The translations under genes were made by a program, and so were the position numbers. A model generated the notes under the pieces. It was not told the DNA's origin, searched no databases, and saw only the letters and a list, made by a program, of their open reading frames with translations. This document shows positions 25,416 to 34,659 of a stretch of DNA of 64,000 nt, in pieces (the stretch's first letter is position 1; each line of letters begins with the position of its first letter). The DNA is taken from the NCBI RefSeq assembly GCF_000429985.1, contig NZ_KE387016.1:1049-65048 (forward strand), written 5' to 3'. Source of the DNA: Maridesulfovibrio bastinii DSM 16055. GTDB lineage: Bacteria > Desulfobacterota > Desulfovibrionia > Desulfovibrionales > Desulfovibrionaceae.

Positions 25416-26336
25416 TTGCTAAAATCAGGATTGGTTAAAAATTCTTTTTTTCTGTTACTGATGACGATTGTTTTTGTGAATCCGGTAGCAGCTTCTGATG
25501 CCAGATGGAATATACTCAAGGATCGTCTTGTAACAGACGGGCTTAACAGAGAGTATGTGGATACTGTCTTTTCTGCGGCTTCTCTCAAGTTTGATTCTGG
25601 AGTCATGTCCAGAAAGATCGGAGCATTACTGACCAGGCGTAAAACTCCTCCGGCAGAACGCAAAGTAAAAGATGCCAGTTACGATAAACGTTATGTCGGA
25701 CCTGTTCTTTTAGCTGGAGCCTATGCCTTTTTAAGAGAAAATTACTCATACTTACAGGAAATTGATAAGAAATATGGTGTCCAGCCAAGTGTTCTTGTCT
25801 CTTTGCTGCTTGTCGAAACAAGGCTGGGGTTTACGCTTGGCAAGAAACCGGCACTTAACAACCTTGCAAACATGGCTGCGGCTGATGATTTGAATCTGTT
25901 TTTTGATGACATTTCTCAGAAAAAATTATCAAAAAATGATATGGAATGGCTGCAAAAAAGGACCAAAGAAAAGTCGGACTGGGCTTACAGAGAACTTCTG
26001 GCTCTACTTCAATTTTCGCATGATAATTCCATAAACCCTGTTGAGATTCCGGGTTCAGCTTATGGAGCCTTCGGGATATGTCAATTTATGCCCACTACAG
26101 CGATAAGCTACGGAGTAGACGGAGATAATGACGGAAGAGTGGATCTTTTCAATAAGCCGGACGCCCTTGCAAGTATGGCTAATTTTCTAAAAAAGCATGG
26201 CTGGAATAACAACCTGAGCCGAAAGCGCAAACTGAAGGTTGTCTATCGCTATAACCACTCAACCTATTATGCGCGAACCATTCTGGAGGTTTCTGATCAG
26301 CTCGAAGGTGTAAGGGCAACTTTCGGACCTGAATAA
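25416..26336 (+). CDS. Membrane-bound lytic murein transglycosylase, MltB family
   Basis: The enzyme cleaves peptidoglycan glycan strands with formation of 1,6-anhydro ends. The start is a TTG with GGAGG upstream (25407-25411). Residues 1-26 are a signal peptide (FFLLLMTIVFVNPVAAS). The MltB/SltB core has the catalytic Glu in SLLLVETRLGF (near 130-140), then GSAYGAFGICQFMPTTA, and the calcium-type loop GVDGDNDGRVDLFN. The C-terminal segment is YRYNHSTYYARTILEVSDQL. Length is 306 residues, normal for the family. It lies 11 nt after the selenoprotein stop. Confidence 0.92.
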   Translation: MLKSGLVKNSFFLLLMTIVFVNPVAASDARWNILKDRLVTDGLNREYVDTVFSAASLKFDSGVMSRKIGALLTRRKTPPAERKVKDASYDKRYVGPVLLAGAYAFLRENYSYLQEIDKKYGVQPSVLVSLLLVETRLGFTLGKKPALNNLANMAAADDLNLFFDDISQKKLSKNDMEWLQKRTKEKSDWAYRELLALLQFSHDNSINPVEIPGSAYGAFGICQFMPTTAISYGVDGDNDGRVDLFNKPDALASMANFLKKHGWNNNLSRKRKLKVVYRYNHSTYYARTILEVSDQLEGVRATFGPE

Positions 26337-26345
26337 TCAGGCAGC

Positions 26346-27455
26346 TTATTTATCCTGTATTCCGGTATACAGAGTAAGGGTTCTGGTCAGAAAATCTTTG
26401 CCCGAAAGCTGGGACATAGTTTTTTTCTGCTTTTTTACAAGCTCTTCGGCAAGAGCCGGATCGTTGAGCACATCAAGCAGTTTTACGGTCATAGCCGGAA
26501 CGTCACCGGGAGGTATCAATGCTGATTGAGGAACAAGATCAGGCATGACTCCTACTGTTGTTGAAATAAGAGGCCTGTCACAGGCCATTATTTCAAGAGC
26601 TGCTCTGGCAATGGTTTCAGACCATAAAGAAGCTATCACTCCTATATCCAGAGCTGAGATGCACGCTGAGACATCGGTGCATTTACCACTGATGGCGGTG
26701 ATCTCTTTTACGTTGTTTTCTTCTATCCAGATGTCCACTTCCCGCTTACTTGTTGCCGTGGGATATCCAAGCAGCAAAAGTCTGATATCTTTATATCCGT
26801 AATCGTTGTATATTTTGCCAACAGCCTGAATAAGTTCCTTTTGGCCTTTTACCCTGTCAAAGCGTCCAAGCAAGCCTATGACGCTGTGCTGGTCCGTAAA
26901 GCCGAATTTTTCCCGGATTTCTTTTCGTCCATTTTCGGAGAAAGTGAATCGGGCATTATCAACTCCACCATGTATGAGCCAGACTCTGCTTTGGTCCAGT
27001 TTCATTTTTTCCAGAAAGTGTCCGGCCATACGCTTGTTGGTGGCAACAACAGCATCGGCAACTTTTGAATGCAGGTAGCGGTTGATTATATCGTTTTTAG
27101 GGAGACGCTGGTCTCCACGGGTTCTGACAAGTTTAAATCCCAGACGCAGTTTGCGCAAAATAGCCCACCAGAAGAAACTCTCTCCGCGGTGACAATTAAC
27201 CACATCTGGCTTAAGATCTCTGACAAGTGAGAGCACTTGCGCGCAGGCTCGTGCAAGTTTAAACGGATGAGTGGTATTGAGATCAATAGTTTTTACATTG
27301 AGTCCCATTTCAAGAGCTTTGGCTTCCGTTTCTGTATCAGCCAGAGTTATTACCAGCACATCATGTCCGGCATCCTGTAACAACTGGCTCAGATATAGGG
27401 CATACCACGAAGTCGCATTGAACCAGCGGACATTGATAACCTGAAAAATTTTCAT
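26346..27455 (-). CDS. Glycosyltransferase family 4 protein
   Basis: This GT-B glycosyltransferase of 369 residues has an N-terminal acceptor domain with the start MKIFQVINVRWFNATSWYAL and VVNCHRGESFFWW. The C-terminal donor domain has GLLGRFDRVKGQKELIQAVG and the EX7E-like region SETIARAALEIMACDRPLIS. It probably transfers a sugar from a nucleotide donor during lipopolysaccharide or exopolysaccharide assembly. It is convergent with the transglycosylase gene and divergent from a GT2 gene. Confidence 0.9.
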   Translation of the reverse strand: MKIFQVINVRWFNATSWYALYLSQLLQDAGHDVLVITLADTETEAKALEMGLNVKTIDLNTTHPFKLARACAQVLSLVRDLKPDVVNCHRGESFFWWAILRKLRLGFKLVRTRGDQRLPKNDIINRYLHSKVADAVVATNKRMAGHFLEKMKLDQSRVWLIHGGVDNARFTFSENGRKEIREKFGFTDQHSVIGLLGRFDRVKGQKELIQAVGKIYNDYGYKDIRLLLLGYPTATSKREVDIWIEENNVKEITAISGKCTDVSACISALDIGVIASLWSETIARAALEIMACDRPLISTTVGVMPDLVPQSALIPPGDVPAMTVKLLDVLNDPALAEELVKKQKKTMSQLSGKDFLTRTLTLYTGIQDK

Positions 27456-27560
27456 CCGTATAACCTTTCGGTTGCTAAAGTTTCTCTATATAAGTTTTGA
27501 TTTTGATAACTACCTAACCAGGCAAATATGACAGTGAGTTCAGTTGAAGGCAAGAGTAAG

Positions 27561-28433
27561 ATGAAGGTTTCAGTTATTATACCAGTTTACAATAGGGAAG
27601 AAATGGTAATCAATGCGGTTTCTTCTGTTCTTGATCAAAGTTTCAGTAATCTTGAATGCATAGTTTTTGATGATGGCTCAACTGATGCTTCCCGTGAAGC
27701 CGTCGATTCAATTTCAGATCCAAGATTGAAAGTCTTTTCCGGCGCTAACGGAGGCGTTTCCTCAGCAAGGAACAGAGCCATATCCAAAGCTGACGGCGAG
27801 TATATTGCTCTGCTGGATTCAGATGACACATGGTTGCCTGATAAATTGGATATTCAATTGGAATATATGGCTGAAAACGGATACGAGATAAGCCAGACCG
27901 ATGAAGCATGGTTTAGGAATGGTAAAAAAGTAAAAAAAGGAAAACGTAATAGAAAGATTGAGGGTCGGATTTTTGACAATTCGTTGCAGACCTGCCTTAT
28001 AAGCCCATCCTGTACTGTTTTCAGTAGAGAAATATGGGATAAATTCGGACCATTTGATGAACTTATGCCTGCTTATGAGGATTTTGATTTTTGGATAAAT
28101 ATTTGCAGGTATTATCCGATAGGACTTATTGACAAGGAACTGACTGTTAGAAATGGAGGGCGTGAGGATCAGCTTACATCCAAAGTATTGTTTCCGGATA
28201 TCTACAGGATATATGCTCTGCTTAAACTTTTAAAAAAGACTGACCTTTCTGTTTCTGAATTTGAAGCAGTTAGTCAGGAGATTGAGCGTAAACTGGGTTA
28301 CTTTTGCGGAGGGTGCTTCAAGAGAGGGCGTGATGAATATGCGCTTAAGGTTTCAGAGCTTGTTACTGAAATTAAAGAGAACCCTGAATCTGAACCTTCC
28401 GAGCTGCTGGAGTTTTTAAATTCTGATTTGTGA
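27561..28433 (+). CDS. Glycosyltransferase family 2 protein
   Basis: The GT-A fold is plain: MKVSVIIPVYNREEMVINAV at the N terminus, FDDGSTDASREAV, and the metal-binding DSDDTWLPDKL (DxD type). SPSCTVFSREIWDKFGPFDE and YEDFDFWINI follow, the usual acceptor block with ED. I place the start at 27561 because the family begins at this Met; the frame is open from an ATG at 27528. The protein is 290 residues. Together with the divergent GT4 gene it suggests a small surface-glycan locus. Confidence 0.9.
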   Translation: MKVSVIIPVYNREEMVINAVSSVLDQSFSNLECIVFDDGSTDASREAVDSISDPRLKVFSGANGGVSSARNRAISKADGEYIALLDSDDTWLPDKLDIQLEYMAENGYEISQTDEAWFRNGKKVKKGKRNRKIEGRIFDNSLQTCLISPSCTVFSREIWDKFGPFDELMPAYEDFDFWINICRYYPIGLIDKELTVRNGGREDQLTSKVLFPDIYRIYALLKLLKKTDLSVSEFEAVSQEIERKLGYFCGGCFKRGRDEYALKVSELVTEIKENPESEPSELLEFLNSDL

Positions 28434-28443
28434 TTAAAAATTT

Positions 28444-28487
28444 CAGTGCCGGGCTTTCCGGTTGATATAACGGGAAGCCCGGCACTG
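28444..28487. terminator. Long GC-rich hairpin between convergent genes
   Basis: CAGTGCCGGGCTTTCCG (28444-28460) pairs with CGGGAAGCCCGGCACTG (28471-28487) over 17 bp with one G-U pair and a 10-nt loop. It lies between the GT2 gene and the convergent moaE-like gene. No T run follows directly, so it may act as a processing or bidirectional termination structure. Confidence 0.6.
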
Positions 28488-28528
28488 CGGTATGTGCTTT
28501 TACCATATTTTAATATATAAGTTTTATA

Positions 28529-28891
28529 TTAAGCCATGATCTCTTTTTTGGAGAGTCCTTCTGACTTAATTTTGTCAAGTATCTGCGAGAGGCATTCTTT
28601 AACGTTTTCACGGATGTCTCCGGCAACAATGATGAACAGTGCGTCATCTCCGACTTTAAGGAGTCCGCCTATCGGTTCAACAACAATTTTATATATGCCG
28701 GGCATTTTTTCATATTCCTTACGGAATTGTTCGATCTTTTCATGGTCCACGGTTATTTCGACTGCTGTAACTTCGGCTTTTGTACCGCGTGACCAGCCAC
28801 GGATTATCCCGTTATGAGTTAAGATCATACCGACATTTTTTGCAAATTCAGGATCTTGTTTCAACTCAGCTATTTTTTTTGAAATGTCCAT
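28529..28891 (-). CDS. MoaE-like protein
   Basis: The ATG at 28891 is preferred because GAGGGAG lies upstream; the frame extends 5 codons further. The 120-residue protein resembles the large subunit of molybdopterin synthase: LTHNGIIRGWSRG, EYEKMPGIYKIVVEPIGG, VGDDALFIIVAGDIRENVKE and LDKIKSEGLSKKE follow the MoaE block order. MoaE transfers sulfur to precursor Z together with MoaD. It is a short, divergent member and no MoaD gene is adjacent, so activity is not certain. Confidence 0.7.
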   Translation of the reverse strand: MDISKKIAELKQDPEFAKNVGMILTHNGIIRGWSRGTKAEVTAVEITVDHEKIEQFRKEYEKMPGIYKIVVEPIGGLLKVGDDALFIIVAGDIRENVKECLSQILDKIKSEGLSKKEIMA

Positions 28892-28920
28892 AATATTCTC
28901 CCTCAAAAGGAGTTGAAGGT

Positions 28921-31551
28921 TTGTTTGAGATTGATACCTTATTAGAAAAATTTCCCACTGTCAGCCATTCACGAATGGTAAATAGAGGTTTCGGTCTGTG
29001 GGTGGTGTGGTCTGATTCCCTAGACGACTCTGTTTACAGGAGTCTGATGGATTTTGGTGGAATTTTGATGAGTGAAGACCGCAATGAAGCATTGTGGTAT
29101 TATTTCACTGACGATGTTTTCAGAGTGCTGGCCAGACTCCAGATCTGGTCCAAGCTCAACCCTATGCCTGTTTTTTTTCAGGTCATCCCCCTTACTCTTC
29201 TGGTTGATTACAACCTTCATACTACCATAAAAATAGCTGATGAATTTTCCGGACAGTCGGTTAATACCGGTGATGATCTTGAAATTTATGTGCACCCGCA
29301 GTTTCAGGATACTGTGAAAAGCATACCGGGGCTTTCACTGGAGACAGCCAGACATCACAGCGGGCTTTCCAAATCAGGATGGATGCTGCTGGATGCGGAT
29401 CAGGGGCTGGGATATGAATCCCTTCAGAGCTGGTATTTTGTAATAATTCCAGTAGGTAATCCTTCTGATAAAGAATTTATCAGGGGCTGGCGGGCATTCT
29501 TTTCGGAAATTCAGGTACTGTTGCAGCGTCTTGGACTGCAATACATGACTTCCGACCTCACCGTTATTTTTCCTATTTCTTCGCTGACTCTTTTAAAAAC
29601 ATATCTTAAGGATTTGTTGGTTCTTATTAAAAGAGTTCGCAACAATGAAGGTGAAGAGGTCTGCTACTGGCCGTCTGTAATGGCTCTTATTCCTGGAAAG
29701 GGGCTCAATTTTAACGATGAAATTCCCAGAAAAGCCAATCTGGACTGGGATAAACTTACTCCTGACAGCCCGCATCTTAAATATCGTGATGCATACCTTT
29801 TAGGAAAAGATTTTGTAATCAATGAAGTCCGTTTCGGATCCGATCAGGAAAGTCTTGATTCGTGGTGCATGGTCAGCCTTTCGCAGGAACATACTGAAAC
29901 AGCAGGAGCTGGACTCGAAGTTACAATATCAAGACGCATAGCTGTCGGTGAAAATGATGAATGCTTTTATTGCGGGATGAAAAATCATCTTCCTGCGGAA
30001 TGCCCGAGTAAATCTCTGGCTAATTACCGTGGAAAGATCTGGAAAAATCTTGCAGTAGTTGATGTTAAGGATTTTACCAGCGGTTTTCAGAATATTGATT
30101 TAAAGATCAGCTCAATGGATAATCCTCTTAAAGGGTTCAGTGACCTGCTTTTAAAGGGAAATGATCTTGAAAATATTTTGGTCCGGTCATTGTTCGCCAT
30201 AAATGCGGTTGCCCAGCTCAGAATCTTGAAACTTGTCTGGAAGAGTAGGGGCAAGGACTGGCCCAAAGGAATTTTCACCAGCGGTCCGGAAGAAGGTGAA
30301 TTTATATGGACTGCTGTAGATTTTTTGAAGAACGGTGATCTCGAAAATGCCGAATCTCTGGTGAAAAGGGCAATGCTTCGCTACAGCCGCAGTTATCAGC
30401 CGCGTTCTTTGATGGGCTTTATTTCTCTGGAACAGGGGGATGACCAGCAGGCTATGTTTTACTGGCAGGAAGCTGAAAGACTAAGTTATTCACCTTTGCA
30501 GCAGTCTTATCTGATGTTTTTACAGGGACGCCTGTTTGAAGTGACTGGCCAGCTTAATGAGGCCAGCACCATATATAAACGTATCGGCGGGACAAGTCCC
30601 AACTGGCTTGAACCGCAGTACAGGCGTTGTGTCTGTATGGTTAAAATGGGCTTTGCCGAGCAGGCCGTCGGATCCTTTGAAGACCTTATCCGGGAAGAAC
30701 CTCTGTATTTCAACAGGATTCTAATTGACCCTGAAATGGATCGCGGAAGGATTGTGGTGCTTCAAGCTTTGAGTGATCTCTGGCGCGAGGCTGAAACCGA
30801 AGCTAAAGCGGTTGCCGAGGGCCTTGGAAAGCTCTCTTCGGATATTTCCCAGTGGTTTACTGAAGGTCATGAATTTGCGGACGAAGCTTCAAACTTCATG
30901 GAACGCATGGATCAACTGACAAAAGTAAACAACTATGTTGCTTTTCAGCAGTTGATTACCGGTGTTGCCAGACTAACTGATGAAATTGAGAAGCGCGTTG
31001 ATTATGAAATCAGGGTCATCAATAAAAAGGTAGAAATTTATTTTGAAAGGTTGAAAGAAATTCAGGGTGAAGCCTCATGGTTCCCTTTTCCCAAACTTCT
31101 CACTGATTTTAATAAGGATTTCAACTATTGCGCAGAAAAAATCAACTGGATAAAGTCTCAGCATCTGAAAGTTGCTGAAACATTCAGGAAGACGCAGAAA
31201 TATCTTGATGAAATAGATGACAGGCTTCAAAAATTGAAAAGTAGGCTTGTCACATTGAGGGTCGTACGTGACAGCACTCTTTTTGTAATGCTTCTCGGAC
31301 GAACTTTTATCTGGCTGGAAGTAATATTTTTAGGGCTGGCCCTTTTATGTGTGCCTTTGCTTGCCTACTACGCCAAAAGCATGGGTTCTAATTTCATCAT
31401 TGATATAATTATTCAGCAGAAGTGGGAATTTCAAAAAGGCCTTATCATAATTATGAGTATTCTGGCTCTGGCTTTGTCTGCTTTCAGGGCTGCCGTGGTT
31501 TTTGATAAAAGGAAAAAAGAGTTATTTGAACCTGCTGACAGTAAACGATGA
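28921..31551 (+). CDS. Large TPR protein with CCHC zinc knuckle and C-terminal membrane anchor
   Basis: The 876-residue protein starts at a TTG with AAGGAG upstream. I recognise no whole-length family. Residues about 1-330 are a mixed region. A CCHC zinc knuckle, CFYCGMKNHLPAEC (spacing 2-4-4), lies near 344-357. TPR-like helices with ENAESLVKRAMLRYSRSYQP and GDDQQAMFYWQEAERL follow at about 460-610. A coiled-coil region extends over 640-780. Two hydrophobic helices near 800-825 and 840-862 anchor the C terminus. The zinc knuckle suggests nucleic-acid or protein binding. It is 26 nt past the moaE-like start, divergent, and 6 nt before the Nudix gene. Confidence 0.8.
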   Translation: MFEIDTLLEKFPTVSHSRMVNRGFGLWVVWSDSLDDSVYRSLMDFGGILMSEDRNEALWYYFTDDVFRVLARLQIWSKLNPMPVFFQVIPLTLLVDYNLHTTIKIADEFSGQSVNTGDDLEIYVHPQFQDTVKSIPGLSLETARHHSGLSKSGWMLLDADQGLGYESLQSWYFVIIPVGNPSDKEFIRGWRAFFSEIQVLLQRLGLQYMTSDLTVIFPISSLTLLKTYLKDLLVLIKRVRNNEGEEVCYWPSVMALIPGKGLNFNDEIPRKANLDWDKLTPDSPHLKYRDAYLLGKDFVINEVRFGSDQESLDSWCMVSLSQEHTETAGAGLEVTISRRIAVGENDECFYCGMKNHLPAECPSKSLANYRGKIWKNLAVVDVKDFTSGFQNIDLKISSMDNPLKGFSDLLLKGNDLENILVRSLFAINAVAQLRILKLVWKSRGKDWPKGIFTSGPEEGEFIWTAVDFLKNGDLENAESLVKRAMLRYSRSYQPRSLMGFISLEQGDDQQAMFYWQEAERLSYSPLQQSYLMFLQGRLFEVTGQLNEASTIYKRIGGTSPNWLEPQYRRCVCMVKMGFAEQAVGSFEDLIREEPLYFNRILIDPEMDRGRIVVLQALSDLWREAETEAKAVAEGLGKLSSDISQWFTEGHEFADEASNFMERMDQLTKVNNYVAFQQLITGVARLTDEIEKRVDYEIRVINKKVEIYFERLKEIQGEASWFPFPKLLTDFNKDFNYCAEKINWIKSQHLKVAETFRKTQKYLDEIDDRLQKLKSRLVTLRVVRDSTLFVMLLGRTFIWLEVIFLGLALLCVPLLAYYAKSMGSNFIIDIIIQQKWEFQKGLIIIMSILALALSAFRAAVVFDKRKKELFEPADSKR

Positions 31552-31557
31552 ATTTTT

Positions 31558-32025
31558 TTGTTCACAGATGCATCTTTTCGGGAGTTTTTTGAATTGAGTG
31601 AAAGAATAAATATAAAAATGGCAACCGGAATTTTTGTTTATTCCGGCAAAGTGTATATTCAAAAGAGGCTGGATAATGATCTCTGGGGTGGAAAGTGGGA
31701 ATTTCCCGGAGGATCAATTGAAAAAGGTGAAATTGTCGAGCAGGCTCTGGCAAGAGAATACATAGAGGAAACCGGTGTCCCTGTTAAAATTTTAGGAGTT
31801 GCGCCGGGGATATGCTATTCCTTTGAAAACTATCATGTAGAAATGTTTTGCAGGTACTGCACCTTTTCAGGCGGGTATAAAAAGCCTGAAATGTATGAAG
31901 CCTCGGATGGTTTTTTTATCAATCCTTTTGAAATAAACGGGTTGCCGTTTGCCAGAGGGCATGCACTGTTAAAAGATATTCTTTTAAAATCTTCCGAATT
32001 TAAAGCGATACTTGGAAAATATTAG
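31558..32025 (+). CDS. Nudix hydrolase (MutT-like)
   Basis: The Nudix box is complete: GSIEKGEIVEQALA then REYIEETGV, near residues 52-74, fitting G-5-E-7-RE-2-EE-G. The short start-proximal region ends in MATGIFVYSGKVYIQKRLDN. The start is uncertain; a TTG at 31558 gives 155 residues and an ATG at 31618 gives 135. The enzyme cleaves a nucleoside diphosphate linked to another moiety, perhaps 8-oxo-dGTP. It follows the zinc-knuckle gene by 6 nt, so the two are probably co-transcribed. Confidence 0.9.
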   Translation: MFTDASFREFFELSERINIKMATGIFVYSGKVYIQKRLDNDLWGGKWEFPGGSIEKGEIVEQALAREYIEETGVPVKILGVAPGICYSFENYHVEMFCRYCTFSGGYKKPEMYEASDGFFINPFEINGLPFARGHALLKDILLKSSEFKAILGKY

Positions 32026-32093
32026 TTACCAAGTTGGTATGCTTTGTGCTTTATCCCCTGTTAAGAAGTCTATTTTCTGACAGGGGATTTATT

Positions 32094-33128
32094 ATGAGCA
32101 ATTATTTGAGTGCATTAACTAAAATAGTCGGCAATAGTGGAATTGACGGTTCCGGCGGAATCTCTTCCGGCTTTAGCGATCTCATCGGTAAAAATAATTT
32201 AAAATCCGGTGATAAATCTTTTGAGTCGGAGATGCTGCTGGCTCAGAAAATGTTTAATGATAGCTCTGACTCAAGCGGGCAGATGAATGTCGGAGGAATG
32301 GATACTTCGATAATGAATGATGCTTTGGTACTGGAAGCTCTTCAGGCTTTATCCAGTGTAAAGGGGCTCAATCTGTCAAGGCAGATTAAAGCTTATGGTA
32401 CAGACTTCAGTGCTCTCAATCCTCAAACTTCAGCTGGCTTGAAAAAAACATTAGCAAATCAACCAGTCAGTAATCCTATCGATAGTTCAGAAAAATTAGG
32501 TGGACTGACTGCACACTTTGAATCCGGGTCGCAGGGCGTTGGTGCTATAGGCTATGACAGGGTTGGAGGAACTTCCTATGGAAAATATCAGATTGCTTCC
32601 AAAACCGGGGCAATGGATGATTTTATGGATTTTTTGAAAACCAAGGCTCCTGATCTTGCCAAAAGACTTGGAGCAAGCGGTCCATCAAATACAGGTAGTA
32701 CCGGTGGCGGTATGCCTGAGGAATGGAAAAAAATATCTTCTGAGGACCCCGCAGGCTTTGAGGCGTTGCAGCACGATTTTATTAAAGCCAGCCATTATGA
32801 TCCGGCTGCGAAAATAATTTTTGAAAAAACAGGCATTGATATTAATAAAATGCCGGAAGCAGTAAAAGAAGTTATCTGGAGTACGTCTGTTCAGCATGGT
32901 GCTACTGGTGCTGGAAGAATGATCGCTGATGCTGTTGAAAGTCTTGCTGAAAGTGCCAGAAGTCAGGGTTTTCCTTCAAACCTTGTTAAGGAAATTTACG
33001 GTGAGAGAAAAAGCCGGTTCGGGTCTTCAACAGAAGCGGTTCGCAACAGCGTTCAGGCAAGGCTTGATAAAGAGGAGAATCTCATTCTTTCCATGCTTAA
33101 AGACAATCCTCTTTCGAAAATGGTGTAA
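32094..33128 (+). CDS. Putative muramidase-like protein (VgrG3 C-terminal type)
   Basis: The ATG at 32094 has AGGGGA upstream and gives 344 residues. The N-terminal 130 residues are Ser/Gly-rich and low complexity, with MFNDSSDSSGQMN resembling rod-type linker regions. The C-terminal part has HFESGSQGVGAIGYDRVGGT, then SYGKYQIASKTGAM, and EVIWSTSVQHGATGAG. This pattern, an early Glu and SYG-YQ-SS-TG, resembles the lysozyme-like domain at the end of VgrG-3 and some phage tail lysozymes. No signal peptide or secretion genes are adjacent. The family link is from memory and moderate. Confidence 0.6.
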   Translation: MSNYLSALTKIVGNSGIDGSGGISSGFSDLIGKNNLKSGDKSFESEMLLAQKMFNDSSDSSGQMNVGGMDTSIMNDALVLEALQALSSVKGLNLSRQIKAYGTDFSALNPQTSAGLKKTLANQPVSNPIDSSEKLGGLTAHFESGSQGVGAIGYDRVGGTSYGKYQIASKTGAMDDFMDFLKTKAPDLAKRLGASGPSNTGSTGGGMPEEWKKISSEDPAGFEALQHDFIKASHYDPAAKIIFEKTGIDINKMPEAVKEVIWSTSVQHGATGAGRMIADAVESLAESARSQGFPSNLVKEIYGERKSRFGSSTEAVRNSVQARLDKEENLILSMLKDNPLSKMV

Positions 33129-34640
33129 TTACACTTTTCTGGTCAGTTTGCTGTCCAGTTCAGGGTCTATTTCAATATTAAGACGGGCGATTTCATTATC
33201 AACGGTTACAAGCCCGTGACTGGCACCTTTTATTTTTCTGATGTCTTTAACAAGCGCACAGATAACCTCAGCTTTACTGTCTGCTGAGCGATAACTTTTC
33301 AATGCTGCCAGTACCGCAGCTTCTTCAAGCGTTCTTTGAGGAACATCGTGACCCGGATGATCCCTCTTGAGGATTACATGCGATCCCGGACCGTCTGCGA
33401 CATGAAACCAGTAGTCAAAGTTTGATGCAGCTTTACTTAGTATCTCATGGTTCGCTTTACTGTTTTTACCCCGGATAATTAAAAATCCATCTGAAGAAAC
33501 GAAAAGAGAAGCAGCCATGCCTTTATATTTTTTAGGTATGGTTATTTTTTTATTCTGGCTGTCCTGCTGCTGTGGAAGCAGATTATTTTCAATAAGTTTT
33601 TCGTATTTTTCTTCAACTTCCTGCCTGCGCCTTTTCATATGAATAAAACCACGCTCGGCTTTAGCTGCCAGTTTAAACATTCTGGCCATATTTTCGGACG
33701 GAGTTAACCGTGGATCAAGATCAATAGAGACTTCTCCCTGCTCAGGATGGCTGACGGTTACTTTTTGCAGATCTTTGCTGTCTTTGAACCTGTATAGTTC
33801 ATTTTGCAGAAGTTCGGCCTTTTGTTTCAGGGCTTGCAGGCCGGCAAGACGTTTTTCTTCATCTTCAATTCTTTTAATTGTCTTGCGATATTTTTTCCGG
33901 CCTGCTTTCAGAGCTTCGCTTTCACCTTTTTCTTCCTGCTGTTCGAGCAGAGGGAAAAGAATTCTCTCTCCGTATTTGGCCGAAGCTTCCATGGCACTGG
34001 TAAAGGAGGCACATTGCTGGCCTTCCTGCCATACTCTAGGCGGTCTTATGTTTCCACTGCCTTCCCGTGGAAGATAAAAGCTGCTCAGGTTGTTTTTCTT
34101 AAGTCTTGAGAGCAGCTCTTGAGCTTCGGTTCTTGAAATATAAGAAAAGTGTTTACGCAGAGGGGGGGATATCTGCGGGAACTGCTGCCAGATTTCAGGT
34201 TCCGATTCAATCTGCTCAAAAGCGGGCCATTGAGGTTCTATACCGAAATCTTCAGGCAGCTCACGTTTTAGTGAAACACCATTTTTCAGATCAAAAATTA
34301 TGTAGTTGTAATTTTCTGAATTGCGGGCAGGAGAGAGAGTGAAGGCCAGTTTAAGATTAACCCAGTCAATCTGAGGTTCAAAAAGTCTTCTTCCGCAGAG
34401 CCTCTTTCTCAACCACATAATTTTAGCTGGCGGAGTTGAAGGATTGACCGGCTTCATTGCGGACATAAAAAACAGACCCGCCGATTTGGCGGGTCTGAAA
34501 AGCAGATACTTTCTGCCGTCATTTGCCTGAACAACAAAAGTCCATACATTTTCGGCAGGAGCAAAAACTTTCTCAACCCGGCGGCTTTCAAGGTGTGGAC
34601 CTATTTCAGCTGCCAAAGCACGAAAGAAGTGTGCGTCCAT
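33129..34640 (-). CDS. NFACT-family ribosome quality control protein (RqcH-like)
   Basis: RqcH binds stalled 50S-peptidyl-tRNA complexes and adds alanine tails. The 503-residue protein has the NFACT-N domain (MDAHFFRALAAEIGPHLESR; KIMWLRKRLCGRRL), a central coiled coil (KTIKRIEDEEKRLAGLQALK), and the C-terminal NFACT-R domain with FDYWFHVADGPGSHVILKRD. The length fits the family, which ranges up to about 570. It is followed on the same strand, after 19 nt upstream, by the DksA-type gene. Confidence 0.92.
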   Translation of the reverse strand: MDAHFFRALAAEIGPHLESRRVEKVFAPAENVWTFVVQANDGRKYLLFRPAKSAGLFFMSAMKPVNPSTPPAKIMWLRKRLCGRRLFEPQIDWVNLKLAFTLSPARNSENYNYIIFDLKNGVSLKRELPEDFGIEPQWPAFEQIESEPEIWQQFPQISPPLRKHFSYISRTEAQELLSRLKKNNLSSFYLPREGSGNIRPPRVWQEGQQCASFTSAMEASAKYGERILFPLLEQQEEKGESEALKAGRKKYRKTIKRIEDEEKRLAGLQALKQKAELLQNELYRFKDSKDLQKVTVSHPEQGEVSIDLDPRLTPSENMARMFKLAAKAERGFIHMKRRRQEVEEKYEKLIENNLLPQQQDSQNKKITIPKKYKGMAASLFVSSDGFLIIRGKNSKANHEILSKAASNFDYWFHVADGPGSHVILKRDHPGHDVPQRTLEEAAVLAALKSYRSADSKAEVICALVKDIRKIKGASHGLVTVDNEIARLNIEIDPELDSKLTRKV

Positions 34641-34659
34641 AAGGAGTTATAACGGAGCC

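Noticed and set aside
25244-25438. 64-codon frame crossing the selenoprotein region
   Set aside because: Different frame from the dual-CxxC reading and without motifs; the UGA read-through frame explains the region better.
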